A stretch of 64,000 nucleotides of DNA, taken from the NCBI RefSeq assembly GCF_900105345.1, contig NZ_FNSN01000003.1, positions 2,294,001 through 2,358,000 on the forward strand. The letters are read 5' to 3'. Positions 1 to 8,883 of the stretch are shown in pieces. Source of the DNA: Arthrobacter woluwensis. Lineage in GTDB: Bacteria; Actinomycetota; Actinomycetes; Actinomycetales; Micrococcaceae. The position numbers and the translations under genes were made by a program. The number at the start of each line of letters is the position of its first letter. Position 1 is the stretch's first letter. The notes under the pieces were generated by a model. It saw only the letters and a program-made list of their open reading frames with translations. It was not told the origin of the DNA and made no database searches.

Positions 1-247
1 CGTCCACACGCTGGCGGATGATCTCCACCGCCTGGTTGAGCTGCTCCGAGCTGACCGAGGCGCTGCCCTCGACACGCGGCGCCAGGATCATCTGGGTGCC
101 GCCTTCGAGGTCGAGGGCGAGTTTGGGCGTCCAGCTGGATGCGCCGGATAACGCTCCCCCGGCCACGACTGCTGTCATGGCAAGGGTCAAAGCGACAAGC
201 CAGAGCAGCGTTCTGCGCGCCACCCTTACGGGGCCGGTCTTAGCCAT
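1..247 (-). CDS. secD: Protein translocase subunit SecD, N-terminal part (cut by window edge)
   Basis: Only the first 82 residues are inside the window; the rest lies to the left. SecD pairs with SecF in the membrane and uses the proton gradient to help pull secreted proteins out of the SecYEG channel. One hydrophobic segment spans about residues 13-35 after a basic N-terminus. It is followed by the family signature LDLEGG at 45-50 and the start of the periplasmic-type P1 domain (QAVEIIRQRV). The ATG at 247 is preceded by AAAGGACC. It lies 51 bases downstream of yajC on the same strand, the usual yajC-secD-secF order, so the two are probably co-transcribed. The call is firm despite truncation. 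Confidence 0.93.
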   Translation of the reverse strand, partial: MAKTGPVRVARRTLLWLVALTLAMTAVVAGGALSGASSWTPKLALDLEGGTQMILAPRVEGSASVSSEQLNQAVEIIRQRVD

Positions 248-298
248 CTATGAGGTCCTTTGGGGCTACGTGGCAAGGCCACGGAAGGTGTTCAGGGG

Positions 299-718
299 CT
301 ACTTGCTGTCGCCGTTCAGGCGCTTGAGAGTCTCTTCCGGCGTCTCGGCGGCGGTGCCGGGCGCGACGTCGTCCTTGACCGTCTCGGGGAGCTCGGCGGC
401 CGGGGCGGTCTGCGCCTCGGTCACGGTCTCCTCGGCCGGCACGGCGGTCTCAGCGGCGGCCGGCTCGACGACCTTCGCGATCGCCTGACGGTGCACGGTG
501 GCCAGGTGGCCGGGGGAAAGCTCCAGGACGACCTTGTTCTCCGCTTCATCGATGGAGCGGATGGTGCCGAACAGGCCGAAGCTGGTCATGACGTCGACGC
601 CCGGCGCGAACTTGGACTGCATCTGCTGCTGCTGTTGCTGGGTCTTCTTGTTCCGGCGCATCATGAAGAACATCAGGACGGCCAGGGCGGCCAGCATCAA
701 GAGCAAGGTGGGATCCAC
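299..718 (-). CDS. yajC: Preprotein translocase subunit YajC
   Basis: A 139-residue single-pass membrane protein that associates with the SecDF part of the Sec translocase. A hydrophobic helix covers about residues 4-20, followed by a basic stretch (RRNKK). The conserved GVDVMTSFGLFGTI block at 40-53 is the YajC core. The start is a GTG at 718 with only a weak ribosome site. A run of six glutamines (27-32) follows the membrane helix and comes from CAG/CAA codons. The tail from about residue 90 is rich in Ala, Glu and Pro, low in complexity, and is expected to be disordered. secD follows directly downstream. Confidence 0.92.
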   Translation of the reverse strand: MDPTLLLMLAALAVLMFFMMRRNKKTQQQQQQMQSKFAPGVDVMTSFGLFGTIRSIDEAENKVVLELSPGHLATVHRQAIAKVVEPAAAETAVPAEETVTEAQTAPAAELPETVKDDVAPGTAAETPEETLKRLNGDSK

Positions 719-853
719 GGATCATTTCCAATCGTTGCGTTCAGGCAGGGGGTCGCCGCACCCGTGAAGGGGCGGGCGTCAACACAGTCTACGGGCAAAA
801 ACCGGGAGAACAGTGTCAAGCGGCCAGGCGCAGCGATGCCGGGCGTTCCCGCG

Positions 854-1963
854 TCAATCGCTGAAGCCGGACCCGTCGTCGTCCAGCAGAAGGGGCTGGA
901 ACGCCTCCTCCACGAGGCCCGCCGCGGCGAACTGCTCCCGGCCGAACACCCCGTCCGGCACCACGAAACCAAGGTGCGTCCAGGCTGCGGCCATCGCGAT
1001 CCGCCCGCGGGGCGTGCGCCCGACCAGCCCTTCACGGACCAGGAACGGCTCGGCCACCGTCTCCACGGTCTCCGGCTCCTCCCCCACGGCGATCGCCAAG
1101 GTGGACAGCCCGACCGGGCCTCCGCCGAACTTCGTCACCAGGGCCTCCAGCACGGAGCGGTCCAGGCGGTCCAGACCACGCGAGTCCACTTCGTACATGT
1201 CCAGCGCGGCTCCCGCGGTCCGGGCGTCGATCTGGTCGATCCCGTGGACCAGGGCCCAGTCCCGCACCCGGCGAAGGAGCCGGTTGGCGATACGGGGAGT
1301 GCCGCGCGAACGGCCCGCGATCTCGCTGAACCCGGCGGAGGAGACCTTCAGGTCGAGGAGTCCGGCGGAGCGCCGCAGCACCAGCTCGAGTTCCTCCACG
1401 GCATAGAACTCGAGGTGGCCCGTGAATCCGAAGCGGTCGCGGAGCGGCCCGGGCAGAAGACCGGCACGCGTCGTGGCGCCGACCAGGGTGAACGGCGGAA
1501 GCTCCAGCGGGATCGCCGTCGCGCCCGCCCCCTTGCCGACCACGATGTCGACCCTGAAGTCCTCCATCGCCATGTACAGCATCTCCTCGGCAGGCCGGGA
1601 CATGCGGTGGATCTCATCGAGGAAGAGCACCTCGCCTTCACTGAGCGAGGAGAGGATGGCGGCGAGATCACCGGCGTGCTGGATCGCCGGACCGCTGCTG
1701 ATGCGCAGCGGCGCATTCATCTCGGCTGCGATGATCATCGCGAGCGTCGTCTTGCCCAGGCCGGGAGGGCCGGACAGGAGCACGTGATCAGCGCTCTTGC
1801 CGCGCAGGCGGGACGCTTCCAGCACGAGCTTGAGCTGCTGCCGGACCCTGGCCTGACCGACGAAGTCATCGAGGTTCTTGGGCCGCAGCGCGGCTTCGAT
1901 CACCCGCTCCTCGGGCTCTTCGCATCCCCGGACCAGGGAGTCTTCGGGCAGACCGTCAGCCAC
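854..1963 (-). CDS. ruvB: Holliday junction branch migration helicase RuvB
   Basis: RuvB is the hexameric AAA+ motor that drives branch migration of Holliday junctions with RuvA. The 369-residue protein has Walker A GPPGLGKT at 65-72 and Walker B LFLDEIHR around 113-120. The RuvB arginine-finger region ([19 protein letters not shown]) and the C-terminal winged helix (RTPRGRIA) are also present. The start is GTG at 1963; its first bases overlap the end of ruvA by 8 nt, so the two are translationally coupled. The short N-terminal extension before [11 protein letters not shown] is normal in actinobacteria. It is the last gene of ruvC-ruvA-ruvB. Confidence 0.97.
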   Translation of the reverse strand: MADGLPEDSLVRGCEEPEERVIEAALRPKNLDDFVGQARVRQQLKLVLEASRLRGKSADHVLLSGPPGLGKTTLAMIIAAEMNAPLRISSGPAIQHAGDLAAILSSLSEGEVLFLDEIHRMSRPAEEMLYMAMEDFRVDIVVGKGAGATAIPLELPPFTLVGATTRAGLLPGPLRDRFGFTGHLEFYAVEELELVLRRSAGLLDLKVSSAGFSEIAGRSRGTPRIANRLLRRVRDWALVHGIDQIDARTAGAALDMYEVDSRGLDRLDRSVLEALVTKFGGGPVGLSTLAIAVGEEPETVETVAEPFLVREGLVGRTPRGRIAMAAAWTHLGFVVPDGVFGREQFAAAGLVEEAFQPLLLDDDGSGFSD

Positions 1964-2597
1964 GACCGCTCCTCACCCGGGCGCCGTCCTGGCCGAGCCA
2001 GCGGAGCGTGGCCCTCAGGATCTCGGGAACGCTGCCGGCCCCGGCGAGGTCCGGAGAGTCCTTGAGCGCCTTGTCGATGTTGGAGGCGGCGTCCTTCTCG
2101 CTCCAGCCGAGGCTCGTGAGCGCCGCGACGACCTGCGGCTTCCAGGCCTCTTCGCCGGACACCGGCAGCAACGGCGTGCCAGGTGAACCGGTCCCGTGCG
2201 GCACCAGTTTGCCTTTGAGCTCCAGCACGATCCGGCCGGCGACCTTCGGCCCGATGCCGGGAACGGTCGTGAACGCCTTGCTGTCCTCGCCGTGGGCCGC
2301 CACGCGGATCGCCTCGGGGTCCAGCACGGCGAGCACCGCAAGCGCCAGCCGCGGCCCCACGCCGCTCACGGTCAGCAGAGTCTCGAAGACCTCGCGCTCG
2401 TCGTCGTCGGCGAAACCGAAGAGGGTCAGCGAATCCTCACGCACGATCAGCGCGGTGCTGACCCGCGCCTCCTCCCCGAGACGCAGGGCGGACAGGGTCT
2501 GCGGCGTGGCCTGCACGGCCATGCCCACCCCTCCGACCTCCAGGACCGCACTGGAGAGCCCCAGATGCGTCACGGTTCCACGGAGCGAGCTGATCAC
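1956..2597 (-). CDS. ruvA: Holliday junction DNA-binding protein RuvA
   Basis: RuvA binds the four-way junction as a tetramer and loads RuvB. The 213-residue protein has the N-terminal OB fold (MISSLRGTV to about 65). Tandem helix-hairpin-helix motifs follow ([16 protein letters not shown] and [16 protein letters not shown]). The C-terminal domain that touches RuvB ([21 protein letters not shown]) follows a flexible linker. The start is GTG at 2597. It is separated from ruvC by 68 bases, and this gap holds a LexA-like palindrome at 2625-2640, so ruvAB can have its own damage-inducible promoter. The 3' end overlaps ruvB by 8 nt. Confidence 0.96.
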   Translation of the reverse strand: MISSLRGTVTHLGLSSAVLEVGGVGMAVQATPQTLSALRLGEEARVSTALIVREDSLTLFGFADDDEREVFETLLTVSGVGPRLALAVLAVLDPEAIRVAAHGEDSKAFTTVPGIGPKVAGRIVLELKGKLVPHGTGSPGTPLLPVSGEEAWKPQVVAALTSLGWSEKDAASNIDKALKDSPDLAGAGSVPEILRATLRWLGQDGARVRSGRG

Positions 2598-2624
2598 GGC
2601 GACCCCTCAGTAAGTTTGTGCCAT

Positions 2625-2640
2625 TCGAACATTTCTACGA
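2625..2640 (-). promoter_or_regulatory. Probable LexA (SOS) box upstream of ruvAB
   Basis: Read on the minus strand the 16-mer is TCGTAGAAATGTTCGA. The mycobacterial/actinobacterial LexA box is TCGAAC-N4-GTTCGA. The right half is perfect and the left half matches 4 of 6. It lies 28 bases upstream of the ruvA GTG, beside a TAGCCT that could be a -10. The site agrees with the known SOS control of ruvAB; binding itself is inferred. Confidence 0.68.
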
Positions 2641-2665
2641 ATAGGCTAGCAAGACGATCCCTGGG

Positions 2666-3244
2666 TCAGCGACCGCGCCGCGCCCGGGCTTCGGCCTCGG
2701 CCCAGGCCTTCTGTGCCGGAGTGAGCGAGGCGTGGCCGGGCGCCGACGTCGCCGCGGCGGCGCCACTGCCGGCGCGCCAGGCATGCGTGATGGCCAGGGC
2801 CAGGGCGTCGGCGGCGTCGGCGGGACGGGGCGCCACCCCCAGCCGGAGGATCTTGGTCACCATGCGGGTGACAGCTTCCTTGTCGGCCCGGCCACTGCCG
2901 GTCACGGCGGCCTTGACCTCGGACGGCGTGTGGAGGGCCACCGGGATGCCTCGCCGGGCGGCCGCGGCGATGACCACGCCGGACACCTGGGCCACGCCCA
3001 TCACCGTGCTGACGTTCTGCTGCGAGAACACCCGCTCCACCGCGACCACGTGCGGCTGATGACGGTCGAGCCACTCATCGATCGCATTGGCGATCACGAG
3101 CAGCCGCTGATCCAGCGGCTGCTCCGCCGCCGTGCCGACGACGCCGACCGCCACCATGGTGGCCCGGCGGTCGCCGGCGACGTCCACGACCCCAAGACCG
3201 CAGCGTGTGAGCCCCGGGTCGACCCCGAGAACCCGCAGGCTCAC
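2666..3244 (-). CDS. ruvC: Crossover junction endodeoxyribonuclease RuvC
   Basis: RuvC is the dimeric nuclease that resolves Holliday junctions. I start it at the GTG at 3244 (192 residues), because the protein then opens with the canonical [19 protein letters not shown], where Asp9 is the first catalytic acid. Open frame upstream of this start does not look like RuvC. The [12 protein letters not shown] block carries the catalytic Glu, and the [14 protein letters not shown] block carries the C-terminal Asp pair. An AGGG precedes the start. It follows yebC by 28 bases on the same strand, and ruvA follows after a gap with its own regulatory site. The last 30 or so residues are a basic, Ala-rich tail. 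Confidence 0.94.
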   Translation of the reverse strand: MSLRVLGVDPGLTRCGLGVVDVAGDRRATMVAVGVVGTAAEQPLDQRLLVIANAIDEWLDRHQPHVVAVERVFSQQNVSTVMGVAQVSGVVIAAAARRGIPVALHTPSEVKAAVTGSGRADKEAVTRMVTKILRLGVAPRPADAADALALAITHAWRAGSGAAAATSAPGHASLTPAQKAWAEAEARARRGR

Positions 3245-3272
3245 GGCAGGAGCCCTTTCACGGGGACGATGA

Positions 3273-4028
3273 CTACTCGGCCTCGAGCTGAGCGTGGACC
3301 TCTTCGCTGAGATCGGCGTTGGTGTAGACGTTCTGCACGTCGTCCAGCTCTTCCAGCGCGTCAACGAGCTTGAGGAACTTCTTGGCGCCGTCCAGATCGA
3401 GCTCGACCTGCATGGACGGAAGGAACTCGGCCTCATCGGTCTCATACTCGATGCCGGCCTCGTTCAGGGCGTCACGGATGGCCTGCAGATCGCCCGGCTC
3501 GGAGTGGATCTCCCAGTTCTCGCCCTGGTCCTTGACCTCATCGGCGCCGGCGTCCAGCACGACCATGAGCAGGTCGTCCTCGCTCAGGCCGTTCTTCGGC
3601 AGGCTGACCACGCCGCGGCGGGTGAAGAGGTACGCCACCGAACCCGGGTCGGCCACGGTGCCGCCGTTGCGGGTGATGGCCAGGCGGACCTCGGAGGCTG
3701 CACGGTTCTTGTTGTCCGTGAGGCACTCGATCAGCAGGGCGGAACCCTGCGGGCCGCGTGCTTCGTACATGATCTCGGTGTAGTCGACGACTTCACCGGT
3801 CAGACCGGCGCCGCGCTTGATGGCGCGGTCGATGTTGTCATTGGGCACCGAGTTCTTCTTGGCCTTGGACACGGCCAGGTCGAGCGCCGGGTTGCCGGAG
3901 AGGTCCGGTCCGCCCATCCGCGATGCGACCTCGATGTTCTTGATGAACTTGGCGAACGCCTTGGCACGCCTGCCGTCGATCACGGCCTTCTTGTGCTTGG
4001 TGGTAGCCCATTTGGAGTGACCCGACAT
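3273..4028 (-). CDS. YebC/PmpR family transcriptional regulator / translation factor
   Basis: A 251-residue, full-length member of the YebC family. Members bind DNA in some bacteria and are reported to help ribosomes through proline-rich stretches in others. The N-terminus [30 protein letters not shown] is the family signature, followed by the conserved [11 protein letters not shown] and [22 protein letters not shown] blocks and an acidic C-terminal domain. The stop codon of pdxT lies 3 bases upstream and ruvC follows by 28 bases. pdxT-yebC-ruvC is the conserved actinobacterial order, as around Rv2603c in Mycobacterium tuberculosis. Identity is firm; the molecular role here is not settled by sequence. 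Confidence 0.94.
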   Translation of the reverse strand: MSGHSKWATTKHKKAVIDGRRAKAFAKFIKNIEVASRMGGPDLSGNPALDLAVSKAKKNSVPNDNIDRAIKRGAGLTGEVVDYTEIMYEARGPQGSALLIECLTDNKNRAASEVRLAITRNGGTVADPGSVAYLFTRRGVVSLPKNGLSEDDLLMVVLDAGADEVKDQGENWEIHSEPGDLQAIRDALNEAGIEYETDEAEFLPSMQVELDLDGAKKFLKLVDALEELDDVQNVYTNADLSEEVHAQLEAE

Positions 4029-4030
4029 GC

Positions 4031-4717
4031 CTACGCTTCTCCTTTGATCATCCGGATGAACAGTTCGTGAACGCGCAGCTCCCCCGTCACTTCGGGATGG
4101 AAGGACGTGGCGAGCAGATTGCCCGAGCGAACCGCAACAATTCTAGCCCGTGAATCGAGTGTCGCCGCGGACGGCATCTCGTCCGGGTGCAACTGGGCGA
4201 GGACCTCGACGCCTTCGCCGACCGACTCGACCCAGGGTCCGCGGATGAAGACCGCGTGAACGGGGGCCACGCCGTCGCCGTCGCGGCCGGCCGAGAATTC
4301 GAGGCCACCGAAGTCCACATCGACTTCGAAGGACTCGCGCTGACGCCCGAAGGCGTTGCGGCGCACCGTCATGTCGATGCCGCCGAACGTCTGCTGGGGG
4401 TTCCCCTCAAGGTCCAAAGTCGGATCCTCGATCCGGTCGGCCAGGAGGATCATCCCGGCGCAGGACCCGTACACCGGGAGTCCTTCCGCGATCCGCTCGC
4501 GGAGGGGCTCGGACAGTTCGAAGGCGCGGGCGAGCTTGTCGATCGCCGTCGACTCACCGCCGGGGATCACGAGGCCGTCGACGCCGGCCAGCTCGGTCGG
4601 GCGGCGCACGGGAACGGCGCGGCCGCCCACCTCGTGGACGGCCTTCAGGTGTTCTCGGAAGTCGCCCTGCAGGGCGAGCACGCCCACCAGAGGGGCGTCA
4701 GAGGGAGGAATTCGCAC
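4031..4717 (-). CDS. pdxT: Pyridoxal 5'-phosphate synthase glutaminase subunit PdxT
   Basis: PdxT hydrolyses glutamine and channels ammonia to PdxS for synthesis of pyridoxal phosphate. From the chosen GTG at 4717 it is 228 residues, with GGES at 53-56, the nucleophile elbow YGSCAGM with Cys86, and a C-terminal FHPE that supplies the His/Glu of the triad. The frame stays open to an ATG at 4813, but that adds 32 residues unlike PdxT and would cross into the asnB promoter. GTG 4717 is instead preceded by TACACT at exactly 6 bases, a leaderless arrangement. Its partner pdxS is not adjacent but about 6.4 kb away at 11080-12024. Confidence 0.93.
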   Translation of the reverse strand: MRIPPSDAPLVGVLALQGDFREHLKAVHEVGGRAVPVRRPTELAGVDGLVIPGGESTAIDKLARAFELSEPLRERIAEGLPVYGSCAGMILLADRIEDPTLDLEGNPQQTFGGIDMTVRRNAFGRQRESFEVDVDFGGLEFSAGRDGDGVAPVHAVFIRGPWVESVGEGVEVLAQLHPDEMPSAATLDSRARIVAVRSGNLLATSFHPEVTGELRVHELFIRMIKGEA

Positions 4718-4723
4718 CTTGAC

Positions 4724-4729
4724 AGTGTA
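4724..4729 (-). promoter_or_regulatory. -10 element of pdxT, leaderless type
   Basis: TACACT on the minus strand is followed by exactly six bases and the pdxT GTG, so transcription would begin at or next to the start codon. No ribosome-binding sequence is present. No convincing -35 hexamer is seen. Confidence 0.55.
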
Positions 4730-4850
4730 ATCAGCCGCGACGTCGCGGCCGCCCCGTGTGACGCCCGCGACGTTCCCCCGCTCCCCTGGCGAGGGCCACC
4801 CACCCAGTAGCATTGGTCAGGACCTGTTATCTATCGAAGAGGTGCGCAGT

Positions 4851-7529
4851 ATGTGCGGAATCGCCGGTTACCACGGCTTTGGGGAGAACGAGGAGATGCT
4901 CAAGGCCATGAGCGCCTGCATCGTTCACCGTGGCCCCGATGGTGAGGGGTACTTCACCGAGGCGAATGTGGGACTCGCGCACCGCCGTTTGTCCATCATC
5001 GACGTCGCGCACGGCCAGGAGCCGATGATCAGCGCCGACGGCGACTTCGTCCTCGTCTACAACGGCGAGGTCTACAACTACCTCGAGCTGCGCGCCGAGC
5101 TGGAGGCCCTGGGCCGCACGTTCCGCACCCAGTCGGACACCGAGGTCGTCCTGCAGTCCTACGAGGAGTGGGGCACCGAGGCCTTCGACCGGTTCAACGG
5201 CATGTTCGGCCTCGCCATCCTGGACAAGAAGCGCAACGTCACCGTGCTCGCCCGCGACCACTTCGGCATCAAGCCGGTGTACTGGGCGAACGCCGGCACC
5301 GAGGACGAGCCCCGCGTGATCTTCGCCTCCGAGATCCGTCCGATCCTGGCCACCGGCCACATCGAGGCCGCCCCGAACGAGCGCATCCTCTACCGCTACC
5401 TGCAGTACCGGATCCACGACGACACCGCCGAGACCTTCTTCGCCGGTGTCAACAAGCTGCTCCCCGGCGAGATGATGACCATCGACAACGCCACGGGCCG
5501 CTTCACCATCGAGAGCTTCACGCGGCTGCGCCAGGAGCTCGAGGAACTCTCGAGCGTGAACCGTCCGTACACACCCGAGGTGACCGAGGAATACCGCCAG
5601 CGGTTCACCGAGGCCATCCGGATGCGCCTCAAGTCCGAGGTCCCCGTGGGCTCCGCCCTCTCCGGCGGCCTCGACTCCTCCGCCGTCGTCGTGACCATCA
5701 ACAAGCTGATGCAGGAGCACGCGGACGCGGTCGACTCGATCGGCCCCAAGCAGAACACCTTCAGCGCGGTCTTCCCCAACTCGATCAATGACGAGGAGGC
5801 CTACGCGGACGCCGCCATCGCCAAGTGCAGCGGCAACATCGAGGCCCACAAGATCCTCCCGACGGCCGAGGGCTTCGCGGCGGACCTCGAGGACTTCGTC
5901 CGCACCATGGAGGAGCCCATCATCTCCTCCGGGCCGTACGCCCAGTACTGCGTGATGAAGGAAGCCAGCAAGCACGTCACCGTGCTGCTCGACGGCCAGG
6001 GCGCCGACGAGATGATGGCCGGCTACATCCCGTACTACTTCGCCTACCTCCGCCAGCTGCAGAAGGCCGGCGACTACCGGAAGCTCCTCAAGGAGGCCGG
6101 CCAGTCCCTGGACATCTTCTACCGCCTGGGCCGCTTCCGCCTGAAGTCCAAGCTCACCGCCAAGAAGCGCGTGACCATGGGCCAGCTCCTCAACAAGGAG
6201 TTCACCTCCGGGTACCGTGGCGAGAAGTTCGGCAACGTGCCGGACAACATGAAGGCCCGTCTCATCGACGACCTCTTCCACAAGTCGCTGCCCTCGCTGC
6301 TCCGCTACGAGGACAAGAACACCATGCGCTTCTCCCTGGAGGGCCGCGTGCCCTTCCTGGACAAGGAAGTGGTGAAGTTCCTCTTTAGCCTGTCCGATGA
6401 GGCCATCATCAAGGGCGGCTGGAACAAGCGCATCCTGCGGGACGCCACCCGCGGGCTGCTTCCCGAGAAGATCAGCAACCGTCGCAACAAGATCGGCTTC
6501 ACCACCCCCGAGGTGGAGTGGTTCCGCATCATGAACGAGCGGATCTACAAGATCTTCATGTCGAACTCCTTCTACAACCGCCCGTACTGGAACCGTGAAG
6601 CGGTCCTGACGGCGTTCGAGGAGTACCTCAACGACAAGAACGACGCCGACACCATGGTGTTCTGGCGCCTCATGAACGTCGAGCTGTGGTTCCGCGAGTT
6701 CATCGACAAGGACGAGACCCCCGCGGACGTGAAGCTCAACAAGAGCGACTACGAGCCGAACCCGGGCAAGGACCTCGGCATCGAGTCGGCCGGCACCACG
6801 TTCCTCCGCTTCCCGCTCCAGACCGAGGTCTTCGCCAAGGACACCGAGCTGGCTCCCGCGGTGACCCAGTACCCGGCCCGCTTCTTCGACGGTCTGGAAG
6901 GCGCCCCGGCGAAGGTCCAGGACGCCGTCGAGAGCGCCCGCCGGGACGGCCGGAAGTGGTACCTGCTGGTGAGCGAGAAGATTGTCGCCATCACGCAGGG
7001 CCGCTCCTTCCCGGTCTGGGAGATCAAGGTGACTCCTGCCGCACGCGTGCTGAGCAAGTTCGTCACCCGCACGCCCGCCGGCATCGGCCTGGGCAGCCCC
7101 TGGTCCATGCAGATCGCCATCAACGAAGTCGGTCTGCCCCTCATCGCCAAGGCCGCCGCGGCGTCCGTGGTGGGCAAGTTCCAGGGCAAGAGCGGCGTCT
7201 TCTACGACGTGGTCGGCAACAACATCAACGCGATCGACGGTGCGACCCCGTACAGCCTCGGGGCGGCGAGCAACTCCGTGAAGCTCGCCCCGAAGGATCC
7301 CGAGGGCGTGGCACGTGCGCTGAGCGCCGAGATCCGCGCGACCCTGCCCGACGAGGCGGTGGAGAACTTCGGCGGCGTGGCCATCATGGACGCCAACGAC
7401 CTGGGCGTCGTGGTCATGGGCCACGACACCGCGCTTCCTACCGAGACCATCGCCGGGATGTTCAAGGACAATCCGCAGGGTCAGGGCGCCCAGGCGACCC
7501 CGATGTCCCTCGTGGTGACGCAGGCCTGA
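4851..7529 (+). CDS. Asparagine synthetase (glutamine-hydrolysing) fused to a C-terminal CofE-like F420-0:gamma-glutamyl ligase domain
   Basis: An 892-residue two-part protein. Residues 1-620 form an AsnB-type enzyme. The N-terminal glutaminase starts MCGIAGY, so Cys2 is the nucleophile once Met is removed, which fixes the start at 4851. The synthetase domain has the ATP-pyrophosphatase loop SGGLDS at 271-276 and GQGADEMMAGY further on. A short linker (about 620-650) leads into about 240 residues that resemble CofE-like proteins. These show LVSEKIVAITQGR, FVTRTPAGIGLGSPWSMQIAI, INAIDGATPYSL, KLAPKDPEG, MDANDLGVVVMG and DNPQGQGAQATP. CofE adds glutamate to F420-0 through a gamma-amide bond using GTP. 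The chemistry of this fusion is unknown. Usual AsnB proteins stop near residue 610-650. GAAGAGG lies upstream and a strong terminator follows. A stand-alone asparagine role remains possible. Confidence 0.88.
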   Translation: MCGIAGYHGFGENEEMLKAMSACIVHRGPDGEGYFTEANVGLAHRRLSIIDVAHGQEPMISADGDFVLVYNGEVYNYLELRAELEALGRTFRTQSDTEVVLQSYEEWGTEAFDRFNGMFGLAILDKKRNVTVLARDHFGIKPVYWANAGTEDEPRVIFASEIRPILATGHIEAAPNERILYRYLQYRIHDDTAETFFAGVNKLLPGEMMTIDNATGRFTIESFTRLRQELEELSSVNRPYTPEVTEEYRQRFTEAIRMRLKSEVPVGSALSGGLDSSAVVVTINKLMQEHADAVDSIGPKQNTFSAVFPNSINDEEAYADAAIAKCSGNIEAHKILPTAEGFAADLEDFVRTMEEPIISSGPYAQYCVMKEASKHVTVLLDGQGADEMMAGYIPYYFAYLRQLQKAGDYRKLLKEAGQSLDIFYRLGRFRLKSKLTAKKRVTMGQLLNKEFTSGYRGEKFGNVPDNMKARLIDDLFHKSLPSLLRYEDKNTMRFSLEGRVPFLDKEVVKFLFSLSDEAIIKGGWNKRILRDATRGLLPEKISNRRNKIGFTTPEVEWFRIMNERIYKIFMSNSFYNRPYWNREAVLTAFEEYLNDKNDADTMVFWRLMNVELWFREFIDKDETPADVKLNKSDYEPNPGKDLGIESAGTTFLRFPLQTEVFAKDTELAPAVTQYPARFFDGLEGAPAKVQDAVESARRDGRKWYLLVSEKIVAITQGRSFPVWEIKVTPAARVLSKFVTRTPAGIGLGSPWSMQIAINEVGLPLIAKAAAASVVGKFQGKSGVFYDVVGNNINAIDGATPYSLGAASNSVKLAPKDPEGVARALSAEIRATLPDEAVENFGGVAIMDANDLGVVVMGHDTALPTETIAGMFKDNPQGQGAQATPMSLVVTQA

Positions 7530-7546
7530 TCCGGGCCCCGTCCTGA

Positions 7547-7585
7547 GGGAAGGCCCCCACCGGATGATCCGGTGGGGGCCTTCCC
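7547..7585 (+). terminator. Intrinsic terminator after the asnB fusion gene
   Basis: A perfect 17-bp stem (7547-7563 with 7569-7585) closes a 5-base loop 18 bases after the stop codon. It lacks a strong T run, as is common in GC-rich actinobacteria. The FAD monooxygenase on the other strand ends 86 bases further on, so the hairpin may serve both convergent genes. Confidence 0.85.
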
Positions 7586-7670
7586 GCGTCCGGGTCCGGT
7601 TCTCAGTCAGAGCTTTATGCCGTCAGGGCGTCTTCTGTGAAGTGCACTTTCCTCTCAGAGCACCTTCCCT

Positions 7671-8789
7671 TCAACGCGTCCGACGACGGCGGTGGGCCAC
7701 CTTCCCCATGAACCGCGAGGCGAGGAGGATGCGCCCCGCCGAGCGGGCCCGCTGCGCGCTGTAGCGCTCGAGCAGCGCCACGACGTCCTGCCCCTCCCGA
7801 TGATCCTCCCTGTCTCCCCCGGCGCCGGACACGAGGCCGCACAGTGCCGCCGCATCCTCGAAGCCCGCCCCGGCACCCTGCCCGAGGTCCGGGGTCATGG
7901 CGTGAGCGGCGTCGCCCGCGAGGGCCACCCGACCCCGATGGAACACCCTGAGGGGCCGGGCGAGGTCGTGGATGTCGTGACGCAGGACGGCGTCGTCGGG
8001 TGTGGCATCGATCAACGCCCCCACGGTCTCATACCAGCCGGCGAACTCGCGGCGCACGGCGTCCTTCTCGGAGGCGAGGCCCCGGGAAACCGCGGTCTCC
8101 CCCGCCGGGTGGCTCGCCACGGCGAACCAGTAGACCCTGCCGTCCGCGAGGGGCACGGTGCCGAACCGGTGTTCCCCGGCCCAGTCCTCCCCCGCCGTGC
8201 CGCCCGTGTCCACCGGGTCCGCCGTCACGCCTCTCCATGCGGTGTACCCGGCGTAGCGCAGGCCGGGGTCGAGCCCCAGCACCGTCCGGGTGCGGCTGCG
8301 CAGGCCGTCCGCAGCGATCACCAGATCCCAGCCGCCGACGGTCCGGGGGCCGCCCGGAGCGCCGCCTCCCCCGTCGACGGTGAGGCACGCGCGGCGGAGG
8401 CGGTCGCCGTCGTCGGCCACCGAGGCAGTGGCGCCCCAGTGGAAGGTGACGTCGTCGCAGGATTCCAGCAGGAACTCGCGGAGGTCATTGCGATGGAACA
8501 TGCGGACGCCGTGGTCGCGCGGGGCGGGTGCGGAGAACCGGATGCGCCCGTCGCGGCGGCGCATCGCGGTGCGCGTTCCGGACGGCGGACCGTGCGGCAC
8601 ACGGTCGAAGCCGTCGCCCAGGCCCAAGCGGCGCATGGCCTTCCGGCTGTTGGGAAAGAGGGAGATCCCAGCCCCGGCTGGAGGCTCCTGTCCGGCCCGT
8701 TCGAAGACCTCCACCTGGGCTCCGCGGCGTGCCAGGCCCGCCGCCGTGGCGAGACCGACCAGCCCGGCGCCGATGATCGCGATGCGCAT
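7671..8789 (-). CDS. FAD-dependent monooxygenase, class A aromatic hydroxylase family
   Basis: A 372-residue flavoprotein of the UbiH/PHBH type, which uses NAD(P)H and oxygen to hydroxylate a usually aromatic or polyketide-like substrate. The Rossmann GAGLVG is at 7-12 with an acidic residue ending strand 2 (VEVFERAG). The mid-protein DG-type motif is WDLVIAADGLRSRTR. The second FAD motif GDAAHAMTPDLGQGAGAGFEDA is near residue 300. The ATG at 8789 follows GGAGGAGGG. It is monocistronic, divergent from the M3 peptidase and convergent with asnB. The substrate cannot be read from sequence. It resembles the salicylate hydroxylase/zeaxanthin epoxidase-like branch often annotated only as FAD monooxygenase. 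Confidence 0.86.
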   Translation of the reverse strand: MRIAIIGAGLVGLATAAGLARRGAQVEVFERAGQEPPAGAGISLFPNSRKAMRRLGLGDGFDRVPHGPPSGTRTAMRRRDGRIRFSAPAPRDHGVRMFHRNDLREFLLESCDDVTFHWGATASVADDGDRLRRACLTVDGGGGAPGGPRTVGGWDLVIAADGLRSRTRTVLGLDPGLRYAGYTAWRGVTADPVDTGGTAGEDWAGEHRFGTVPLADGRVYWFAVASHPAGETAVSRGLASEKDAVRREFAGWYETVGALIDATPDDAVLRHDIHDLARPLRVFHRGRVALAGDAAHAMTPDLGQGAGAGFEDAAALCGLVSGAGGDREDHREGQDVVALLERYSAQRARSAGRILLASRFMGKVAHRRRRTR

Positions 8790-8883
8790 CCAGTCCCTCC
8801 TCCTCCCGGCGTCGGGGTCTCCTCATGACTTCCCCGGCGCGTCCGCCTTGTGACACACGCCACGGCTGTGAAAGGGTCGTTTC

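Noticed and set aside
619-640. CTG/CAG triplet run in yajC as a phase-variation tract
   Set aside because: It is a six-glutamine run with mixed codons. A triplet change would not shift the frame, and polyglutamine after the YajC helix is not rare.
260-2065. Long plus-strand open frame over yajC-ruvB, and similar frames of 600-870 residues at 4827-7424, 8485-11034, 16650-18623 and 29947-32088
   Set aside because: They lie antisense to clear genes, have low-complexity Gly/Arg/Asp/Val-rich translations without family motifs, and are expected by-products of high-GC codon use.
8848-8863. CRP-like sequence upstream of the M3 peptidase (TGTGA-N6-CCACG)
   Set aside because: Only one half-site is perfect, and no promoter with suitable spacing is evident. 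Too weak to annotate.
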